Source of the DNA: an uncultured Clostridia bacterium | GTDB lineage: Bacteria; Bacillota; Clostridia; Christensenellales; Borkfalkiaceae | Assembly (NCBI GenBank): GCA_947626005.1 | Contig: CANQQM010000056.1 | Span: forward strand, 1-49,619 | Length of the DNA stretch: 49,619 nt | Reading direction: 5' to 3' | Part shown: piece after piece, positions 32,614 to 39,263 of the stretch | Layout: each line of letters starts with the position of its first letter | Position numbering within the stretch: the first letter of the stretch is position 1 | Translations under genes and position numbers: made by a program | The notes under the pieces: generated by a model | Database searches by the model: none | What the model saw: the letters and a program-made list of their open reading frames with translations, nothing else | What the model was told of the DNA's origin: nothing

Positions 32614-33174
32614 ATGAATCTTCTTGCAGCTTCGGGCGCTTGGGCGCTCGACATCGTATTCTTTGTTATCGTCATTGTCGGGATCCTCCTCGGCGTCAGG
32701 CGCGGCTTCATCGGAGGGATCTGCAGGCTCGCGGGAACGTTGTTCTCGGTCGCTTTTGCGGCTTTCTTCTGTATGCCCATGCGCGGTTCGCTCGAGGATT
32801 GGTTCGGACTGACTACGGCGCTTACGGGCGCGATCGGGAACACGGCGGTCGCCGAGTGGATCTCCCTTGCGATCAGCTTTGTGGTGCTCGTCGTTCTTCT
32901 CAAAGTCGGAACGTGGCTTCTCGGAAAGGTCGGAACGGGCCTTGTCGATAAAATCAAACCGCTGAAGGTGGTGAATCGGGTGCTCGGCGGCCTTTTGGGA
33001 CTTCTGAAGGCGCTCATCCTTCTCTTCTTCCTCCTTGCGATCTGCAACTGGATCAACGCAAGCGCATTGAACGATTTCATCGGCGCGAGTGCGATCGTAG
33101 GCAAAATTTACAACTGGGAGTGGTTCCTCTGGGCGACGCACTTCCCCGGTCGCATGTTAACGGGCAGCATTTGA
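32614..33174 (+). CDS. CvpA-family membrane protein
   Basis: A 186-residue integral membrane protein. Seen: hydrophobic segments at about 12-30, 38-52, 78-104 and 124-146, with the CvpA-like loop GVRRGFIGGICRLAG (about 27-41) and VVNRVLGGLLGLLKALILLF (about 118-137). The family is named for colicin V production in E. coli; in Firmicutes the role is unclear and linked to envelope homeostasis. AAGGAGG lies 7 nt before the ATG. Transcribed alone and closed by a strong terminator. Confidence 0.82.
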   Translation: MNLLAASGAWALDIVFFVIVIVGILLGVRRGFIGGICRLAGTLFSVAFAAFFCMPMRGSLEDWFGLTTALTGAIGNTAVAEWISLAISFVVLVVLLKVGTWLLGKVGTGLVDKIKPLKVVNRVLGGLLGLLKALILLFFLLAICNWINASALNDFIGASAIVGKIYNWEWFLWATHFPGRMLTGSI

Positions 33175-33205
33175 GCATTTGGCTTGAATGCGATTTGTTT
33201 TATTT

Positions 33206-33238
33206 GGGCCGCATCCCTTCGGATGCGGCCCCTTTTTG
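33206..33238 (+). terminator. Terminator of the CvpA-like gene
   Basis: GGGCCGCATCC pairs with GGATGCGGCCC around CTTC, followed by CTTTTT. Confidence 0.88.
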
Positions 33239-33375
33239 CCGAAACGCACTTATTTTAAGGAGCTTCCCTTCGGGTAGCGATGTCTGCAAGCCAACCCCTT
33301 TCCCCCGTTTTTAAGGCAAAAGCAGGGGTATTTTCGTAAAAAAAGCGACGCAAAAGGTGATTTTTGTGCGCTTAA

Positions 33376-33391
33376 TGTTTCACGTGAAACA
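33376..33391. promoter_or_regulatory. parS: parS site 1
   Basis: TGTTTCACGTGAAACA, a perfect 16-bp palindrome identical to the Firmicutes parS consensus, the binding and CTP-dependent loading site for ParB (36429-37313). It lies in a 446-bp gene-free region (33175-33620) before ftsH. Confidence 0.95.
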
Positions 33392-33417
33392 CAAAAACGG
33401 CAAAAAATTTAGCCAAG

Positions 33418-33433
33418 TGTTTCATGTGAAACA
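33418..33433. promoter_or_regulatory. parS: parS site 2
   Basis: TGTTTCATGTGAAACA, one base from the perfect palindrome, 42 bp after site 1 centre to centre. Confidence 0.88.
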
Positions 33434-33533
33434 ATTTTTGGGGCAAAAAAGGGCCAAAAACGGCCGTTTTAGGCCCTTTTTTTGAAAAATCGGTGAGATT
33501 TGCGAAATCAAGGAAAGAATTCCCTTCAAACAC

Positions 33534-33562
33534 TTGATAATTCCGCCCGTTTGTGATACAAT
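33534..33562 (+). promoter_or_regulatory. ftsH-parA-parB promoter
   Basis: TTGATA, 17-bp spacer, TACAAT; leader about 50 nt. Confidence 0.8.
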
Positions 33563-33620
33563 AATATCGTTCGGCGGCACATACTGTGTGCAACCGTAAA
33601 TTCAAGAAAGGAGACCTGAT

Positions 33621-35633
33621 TTGAGCAAAACAGTAAAGGCGATCATCATCATTGTCTTGGTCGCCGCATTGGGGATCGGGGCGTACTTCCTCATCACGTC
33701 GCAGATCAATGCGCAGAAAAGCCGCTCCTACGATGAGTTCATGGAGCTCATCTCCGACCCCGCTGGCGACGACGGGAACATTCCCGATGATCAGCAGATC
33801 AAGAAGATCGTGATCGACGGCTATAACCTCTACGGCTACACGTCGGATAACGCCTCTTCGTACGCGTACACGACGGTAGGCCCGAGCTACTACGGCTCCG
33901 ACTCCGACATGGTGAACATGTGGCTGGAGCAGGACATCCGCATCGAGTTCCGCGATCCGAACGCGGGCAGCGGGTGGGGCAACATCGTCTACCTCGCGAT
34001 CCTCGTCGTCGGCGTTGTTGCATTCATTATGATCTTCCGCGCGACGAGCGGCGGTGGCGGAAAGATTATGAATTTCGGAAAAACCAAGGCCCGCGTCACA
34101 ACGAACATCAAGGTGCGCTTCTCTGATGTGGCGGGCGCGGAAGAGGAAAAGGAGGAACTTGCCGAAGTCGTCGAGTTTCTCAAGAATCCCAAGAAGTTCT
34201 CCGACCTCGGGGCGAAGATCCCGAAGGGGGTCCTCCTTGTGGGGCCTCCCGGGACGGGCAAAACGCTCTTCGCCCGTGCCGTCGCGGGGGAGGCGGGCGT
34301 GCCCTTCTTCTCCGCAAGCGGTTCCGACTTCGTCGAGATGTACGTCGGCGTCGGTGCCTCGCGTGTGCGCGACCTATTCGATCTTGCCAAGCGGAATCAG
34401 CCCTGCATCATCTTCATCGATGAGATCGATGCGGTCGGGCGGCAACGCGGTGCGGGGCTCGGTGGCGGACACGACGAGCGCGAACAGACCCTCAACCAGA
34501 TCCTCGTCCAGATGGACGGCTTCGAGGTCAACGAGGGGGTCATCGTGATGGCTGCGACCAACCGTGCCGACATCCTCGACAGTGCCCTTCTCCGTCCCGG
34601 CCGCTTCGACCGTCAGATCTACGTCCACCTTCCCGACGTCAAGGGGAGGGAAGCCATCCTCAAGGTCCATGCCCGCAATAAGCCCTTGGCCGCCGACGTC
34701 AACTTCAAGGTCATCGCGCGGATCACGAGCGGGTTCTCGGGGGCCGATCTTGCCAATCTTCTCAACGAGGCCGCCATCCTTGCGGCGCGTGCGGGGAAGT
34801 CGCTTATCGGCAACCTCGAGCTCTACGAGGGGATCAACAAAGTCATCATGGGCCCTCAGAAAAAGAGCCGCGTCGTCACCGAGGCAGACAAAAAATGCAC
34901 GGCGTATCACGAGGCGGGGCACGCGATCCTCGCAAAGCTCTGCGAGCACACCGAGAACGTGCACGAGGTCTCGATCATCCCGCGCGGCATGGCGGCAGGG
35001 TACACCCTCACCCGTCCCGAGACGGATGACAACGACATGACTGTTAATAAACTTAACGATTTTATCTGCATGGCACTCGGCGGGCGCGTGGCGGAGGAGA
35101 TCGTTATCCACGACGTTTCGGCGGGCGCCTCCAACGACATCCAGCGCGTCACGCAGATGGCGCGGCGCATGGTCACTGAGTGGGGCATGAGCGAACGCCT
35201 CGGTCCCATCGCATACGGCAACGACGGCCCCGTGTTCCTCGGCCGCGATTTCGAACAGCGCAACACCTATTCGGAGGAGACGGCGGCGATCATCGACGAA
35301 GAGGTCAAGGCCATCGTCGAGAAGGCGTATGCGAGGGCGAAAAAGCTGCTTCTCGAGAACCGTTCCATCCTCGACAACATGGCGCGCGTCCTCGTCGAGC
35401 GGGAGACCATCTACACCGCCGAGGTCGACATGCTCATGAACGGCGCCGACTACCGCGAAGTGCTCTCCTATATGGAGGAGCACGACAAGGCCTCTCCCGA
35501 CCGTCCCTTCGGCATCGACGCCTCTTCGGAAAAAGCAGCTCCCGAAGCGAAGAAGGAAGAGGCGGCAGAATCGCCCGAAACGCCTTCCGGCGAGGACGGC
35601 GGCGAGAGCGGCGACGGTTCGCCCGAAACTTGA
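33621..35633 (+). CDS. ftsH: ATP-dependent zinc metalloprotease FtsH
   Basis: A 670-residue membrane AAA+ protease degrading misassembled membrane and regulatory proteins. Seen: TM1 about 5-26, an external domain (27-120) rich in Tyr/Asp, TM2 about 121-139, Walker A GPPGTGKT (208-215), Walker B IIFIDEID (263-270), the second region of homology (about 312-331), zinc site HEAGH (430-434), and a disordered Glu/Ser/Pro/Gly C-tail. The start is TTG at 33621, supported by AAAGGAG 8 nt upstream. parA begins 15 nt downstream, so ftsH appears to lead the segregation operon, an uncommon neighbour pair. Confidence 0.97.
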   Translation: MSKTVKAIIIIVLVAALGIGAYFLITSQINAQKSRSYDEFMELISDPAGDDGNIPDDQQIKKIVIDGYNLYGYTSDNASSYAYTTVGPSYYGSDSDMVNMWLEQDIRIEFRDPNAGSGWGNIVYLAILVVGVVAFIMIFRATSGGGGKIMNFGKTKARVTTNIKVRFSDVAGAEEEKEELAEVVEFLKNPKKFSDLGAKIPKGVLLVGPPGTGKTLFARAVAGEAGVPFFSASGSDFVEMYVGVGASRVRDLFDLAKRNQPCIIFIDEIDAVGRQRGAGLGGGHDEREQTLNQILVQMDGFEVNEGVIVMAATNRADILDSALLRPGRFDRQIYVHLPDVKGREAILKVHARNKPLAADVNFKVIARITSGFSGADLANLLNEAAILAARAGKSLIGNLELYEGINKVIMGPQKKSRVVTEADKKCTAYHEAGHAILAKLCEHTENVHEVSIIPRGMAAGYTLTRPETDDNDMTVNKLNDFICMALGGRVAEEIVIHDVSAGASNDIQRVTQMARRMVTEWGMSERLGPIAYGNDGPVFLGRDFEQRNTYSEETAAIIDEEVKAIVEKAYARAKKLLLENRSILDNMARVLVERETIYTAEVDMLMNGADYREVLSYMEEHDKASPDRPFGIDASSEKAAPEAKKEEAAESPETPSGEDGGESGDGSPET

Positions 35634-35648
35634 TAAGGAGCCGAGAAA

Positions 35649-36425
35649 ATGGGTAGGATCATATCGTTTTCCAATCAGAAAGGAGGCGTCGGCAAGACGA
35701 CGACCTGCGTCAACATGGCGGCGTACCTCGCGAATGCGGGGAAGAAGGTTCTCCTTGTCGACCTCGATCCGCAGGGCAACGCGACGACGGGGCTCGGGAT
35801 CTTCATGGGAACGCTCAAAAAATCCGTCTATAACGTCGTCATCGACGAGGAGGAGGTCAAGGACAACTGCCTTCCGACGATGCTCGAGGGGCTGACCATT
35901 CTCCCTTCGCACATCGATCTTGCGGGCGCGGAGGTCGAACTCGTCTACAAGAAGGGGCGGGAAAAGATGCTTCGGAGCGCCCTCGAGAAGGTCCGCGGGC
36001 AGTACGACTACATCTTCATCGACTGTCCGCCCTCCCTTGGGCTTCTTACGATCAACGCGCTCACCGCGGCGGACGGCGTCATCATCCCCATTCAAAGCGA
36101 ATTCTTCGCCCTCGAGGGGCTGTCGCAGCTCATGAACACCATTGCGCTCGTGCGCCAGCATCTCAACAAGAGCCTCAAGGTGGAGGGGGTCGTCCTTACG
36201 ATGTACGACGGAAGGTCGCTCACCTCGAGGCAGATCGCGGCGGACATCCGCAAGTATTTCACCAAAAAGCTGTACGAGATCGTCATCCCGCGCAACGTGC
36301 GTCTTTCGGAGGCGCCCAGCCACGGGAAGCCCATCCTTCTGCACGACCCGAAGTGCATGGGCGCACGCGCGTACAGCGCACTCACCGAAGAATTTTTGAA
36401 AAAAGCAGAGGGAAAAGGAGAGTAA
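35649..36425 (+). CDS. parA: Chromosome-partitioning ATPase ParA (Soj)
   Basis: A 258-residue ParA ATPase that moves or organises ParB-parS complexes and, in Bacillus, controls DnaA. Seen: deviant Walker A KGGVGKTT (11-18), VDLDPQGNATTG (about 38-49), Walker B region FIDCPPSLGLLTINAL (about 123-138) and IPRNVRLSEAPSHGKPI (about 217-233). AAGGAG precedes the ATG. Coupled to parB 3 nt downstream; two parS sites lie 2.2 kb upstream. Confidence 0.96.
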   Translation: MGRIISFSNQKGGVGKTTTCVNMAAYLANAGKKVLLVDLDPQGNATTGLGIFMGTLKKSVYNVVIDEEEVKDNCLPTMLEGLTILPSHIDLAGAEVELVYKKGREKMLRSALEKVRGQYDYIFIDCPPSLGLLTINALTAADGVIIPIQSEFFALEGLSQLMNTIALVRQHLNKSLKVEGVVLTMYDGRSLTSRQIAADIRKYFTKKLYEIVIPRNVRLSEAPSHGKPILLHDPKCMGARAYSALTEEFLKKAEGKGE

Positions 36426-36428
36426 ATT

Positions 36429-37313
36429 ATGGCTATCGGACTTGGTCGCGGACTGTCCGCGCTCTTCAGCGACGCGGAAAGCGCATACGAAGGCGCTGCA
36501 GGGGGGAACGGCGCAACGACGGAAGTTTCCATCGACGAGGTATTCCCCAATCCCAATCAGCCGCGTAAGGCATTCGACGAAAACTCGATGAACGACCTTG
36601 CGAATTCCATTCGCGAACACGGCGTCATCATGCCGCTCGTCGTCAACCGCAATCCCGACGGAAGATACATGATCATCGCGGGGGAGCGGCGGTTCCGTGC
36701 GGCGAAGCGGGCGGGGCTCGAGAAGATCCCCGTCATCATCAAGGAACTCGGGGAGCGGGAGATACAGGAAATTTCGCTCATCGAAAACCTCCAGCGCGAG
36801 GACCTCAACCCCATCGAAGCGGCGTTCGGCATGAAGCGGCTCCTCGAGGAGTACAACTTGACGCAGGAGGTTTTGGCGGAGCGGCTCGGCAAGTCCCGTC
36901 CCGCGATCGCGAACACCCTGCGCCTTCTCACCCTCGACGACGGCGTCATCTCCCTCGTGCGGGAGGGCAAGCTCTCCGCGGGCCATGCGCGCACGCTCGT
37001 CCCCGTCCCCAAGGAATCGCAGGCCTCCCTTGCGCAGGACTGCGTGAAGAACGGCTGGTCGGTCCGTGAGACGGAACGCGCCGTCAAGCAGTTTTTGAGC
37101 CCCGCCGAGGTCATTGCCAAGGATAAGGAGCGCAAAAACGCACTGGCGAACGTTGAGCTCAAACACCTTGTCGATCGCCTTCGCACCACCTTCAAGACGA
37201 AGGTCTCCCTCATCGGGACGGAGAAGAAGGGGCGCATCTACATCGACTACTACACGCGCGACGATCTCGACCGCATCTCCGAGATGCTCGACATCCTCGA
37301 CAACGTCAATTGA
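36429..37313 (+). CDS. parB: Chromosome-partitioning protein ParB (Spo0J)
   Basis: A 294-residue CTP-dependent DNA clamp loading at parS. Seen: N-terminal GLGRGLSALF, NPNQPRKAFDE (about 37-47), the CTP-binding GERRFRAAKRAGL (about 80-92), IENLQREDLNPIEAA (about 118-132), the HTH QEVLAERLGKSRPAIANTLRLL (about 147-168), and a C-terminal dimerisation part. Start ATG at 36429 after AAGGAG overlapping the parA end. Followed by a hairpin at 37319-37350. Confidence 0.96.
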   Translation: MAIGLGRGLSALFSDAESAYEGAAGGNGATTEVSIDEVFPNPNQPRKAFDENSMNDLANSIREHGVIMPLVVNRNPDGRYMIIAGERRFRAAKRAGLEKIPVIIKELGEREIQEISLIENLQREDLNPIEAAFGMKRLLEEYNLTQEVLAERLGKSRPAIANTLRLLTLDDGVISLVREGKLSAGHARTLVPVPKESQASLAQDCVKNGWSVRETERAVKQFLSPAEVIAKDKERKNALANVELKHLVDRLRTTFKTKVSLIGTEKKGRIYIDYYTRDDLDRISEMLDILDNVN

Positions 37314-37318
37314 GTTTG

Positions 37319-37350
37319 GGGCGGGGCCGAGCGGTCCCGCCCTCGATTTT
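37319..37350 (+). terminator. Terminator after parB
   Basis: A 10-bp GC-rich stem (GGGCGGGGCC with GGTCCCGCCC) around GAGC, followed by TCGATTTT; moderate strength. Confidence 0.6.
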
Positions 37351-37373
37351 CCGACCCCATTCGGGCATTTTCC

Positions 37374-38783
37374 ATGCAATTTCAAGATGTAGACATCCAC
37401 GACATGCATGCGCTTTCCCCCTTTTTCGGGGCGCAGACGCTGCATATTTCCGACTTTTCGCTCGGCTTCCAGTTCATGTGGCACGACGCCTTGAAGCCTT
37501 CCTATGCGATCGCGGAGAACTGCCTCATCCTCCGCGAAAAGTATGCGGGGAAGGACTACTTCCACTATCCTCTCTCCCGCACGGGGGACAGGACGGAGGA
37601 GAGCGCCGCGATCGCCGCCGTCGAGCGCTATTGCCGTGACGCCGACCTCCGCGCCCACTTCACGAACGTTCCGAGAAGCCGCCTCGGCGACCTTGTTTCC
37701 CGCTACGGGGAGGCCCTCGTCACGAACAACCGCCGCTGGCGGGATTACCTCTATTTGAGCTCCGATTTCCGCGATTTCCCCGGCAAGAAATTCGCGGGAC
37801 AGCGCAACCATGTGCACAAATTCGAGAAAAATTACCCCGACGCGCGCTTCGTTCCCGCAGAGGGCGATCTCTCCGCCGCAAGGGAGTTCCTCCGCGAATA
37901 CGAGGGCGTGCAGCGCGGCAAGCATACCCATCTTGCCGAGGAGGAGATGGACGAGGCGTTTGCCCTCCTCCCCGAGATCGGGACCCTCGGCCTTAAGGCG
38001 GGGGCGGTGGAGGTCGGGGGCAAGATCGTCGGCCTCTCCGTCGGGGAGGTCTGCGGCGACATGCTCATCGTGCACATCGAGAAGGCCCTGCGCGAATACG
38101 AGGGGATCTATCCCTACCTTGCGCAGGCGTTTGCGCGGGCGTTTTCGAATACCGTCCCCTACATAAACCGCATGGACGACGCGGGGGACGCGGGGCTGAG
38201 AAAGTCCAAGCTCCAGTACAACCCCGAATCCCTCGTCGACAAGTACAACGTCCTCCCCAAGAGGGCGATCGACCTCGTCTCCGCCCTTCCCGAAATCAGG
38301 ACGGAGCGCCTTCTCCTTGCCCCCGTGAGCCCCGCCGACAAGGCGGAATACGCCCGCCTCGCCTCCGATACGGAGCGCAACCGCTACTGGGGGTACGACT
38401 GGCGGGAGGACCGCACCCGCCGCCCCTCGGACGGATATTTTCTAAAGTGCGCGCGCGAGGACTTCCGCGAAAAGCGGGAAATGCCGCTCGGGATCTACTT
38501 CGGGGGAAGGCTCGTCGGCGAAGTCGTTCTGCACCGTTTCGGCTATGCGGCGGAGGCGGAGATCGGCGTGAGGCTTCTTCCCGAGGCGGAGGGCAAGGGC
38601 TTTGCGCAGGAGGCCGTCCGCGCCTACACCGAGTACGCCTTCTTCAAGCTCAATTTGGAGAGGGTGGAGGCGAAATGCTTCCGCGAGAACACCCGCTCCC
38701 GAAGGACCCTCTCTCTTTCGGGGATGCGGGAGACGGGCTCGGACGGGGTGTACTACTATTTTGTGCGGACGCCGTCCATGTAG
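37374..38783 (+). CDS. DUF2156-GNAT fusion acyltransferase
   Basis: A 469-residue cytoplasmic protein fusing two related folds. Residues about 1-290 resemble the DUF2156/FemX-like domain (LHISDFSLGFQFMWHDAL near 23-40, KFAGQRNHVHKFEKNYPD near 138-155, and YPYLAQAFARAF). Residues about 305-469 are a RimJ/RimL-like GNAT N-acetyltransferase (RTERLLLAPVSPAD, GEVVLHRFG, AEIGVRLLPEAEGKGFAQEAVRAYTEYAF, NTRSRRTLSLSGM). DUF2156 domains use aminoacyl-tRNA or acyl-CoA donors; targets here are unknown. No clear ribosome site precedes the ATG at 37374, so the start could differ slightly. It follows parB and its hairpin, possibly by read-through. Confidence 0.82.
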   Translation: MQFQDVDIHDMHALSPFFGAQTLHISDFSLGFQFMWHDALKPSYAIAENCLILREKYAGKDYFHYPLSRTGDRTEESAAIAAVERYCRDADLRAHFTNVPRSRLGDLVSRYGEALVTNNRRWRDYLYLSSDFRDFPGKKFAGQRNHVHKFEKNYPDARFVPAEGDLSAAREFLREYEGVQRGKHTHLAEEEMDEAFALLPEIGTLGLKAGAVEVGGKIVGLSVGEVCGDMLIVHIEKALREYEGIYPYLAQAFARAFSNTVPYINRMDDAGDAGLRKSKLQYNPESLVDKYNVLPKRAIDLVSALPEIRTERLLLAPVSPADKAEYARLASDTERNRYWGYDWREDRTRRPSDGYFLKCAREDFREKREMPLGIYFGGRLVGEVVLHRFGYAAEAEIGVRLLPEAEGKGFAQEAVRAYTEYAFFKLNLERVEAKCFRENTRSRRTLSLSGMRETGSDGVYYYFVRTPSM

Positions 38784-38861
38784 CGCCGAAAAAGAGCGAC
38801 TTCCCCCGCGGCGCAACATCTTGGGGAGCGGGAAGGAGCGGAGCGGAATATCTTCCGTTTT

Positions 38862-38887
38862 GCGGCCCGAAGCGGCCGCTCTTTTTT
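38862..38887 (+). terminator. Terminator after the DUF2156-GNAT gene
   Basis: GCGGCC pairs with GGCCGC around CGAAGC, followed by a T-rich run. Confidence 0.7.
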
Positions 38888-38961
38888 GCGGATTTGGTGA
38901 AATTGCCCAAAAAAAAGCGTAAAAAAGATGAAATTTTCACAAAAAAATTTTCGAAATTACA

Positions 38962-38990
38962 TTGACAAACCCCCTGCGGTGTGCTATGAT
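38962..38990 (+). promoter_or_regulatory. Promoter of the sugar ABC operon and its long leader
   Basis: TTGACA, 17-bp spacer, TATGAT. The leader of about 265 nt (38997-39263) is long for this genome. It holds a possible 49-codon frame at 39101-39250 with AAGGAAG before its ATG, overlapping the operon's ribosome-site region, and a GGATCC-GCAG-GGTCC hairpin near 39074. I see no riboswitch class that I recognise. Confidence 0.75.
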
Positions 38991-39263
38991 TGTAACAGTA
39001 CAAAAAAATGACGACGGGGGGGAAGTCATAATATGATGGGCATTCGTTGATTTTTCGTGCACTCTTTTTTTCGGATCCGCAGGGTCCGAAGGAAGATTTC
39101 ATGGTAGATCCACGAATGTTTTTTCATTTATGCAAGCTTCGGAGTCATTCTTTCTCCGCAGGGCACGAAGGCGGCGTTCGCGTAACCCCCAAACGCGCGA
39201 ACAAGGCCGAAGGGCAAGGCGAGAAGGGGGAGTACAAAAAATTTTTATAAGAGGTATAAAGGA

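Noticed and set aside
34374-38075. Open frame of over 1200 codons on the - strand across ftsH, parA and parB
   Set aside because: It spans three well-identified genes and their spacers, so it cannot be a real gene; G+C-rich antisense artefact.
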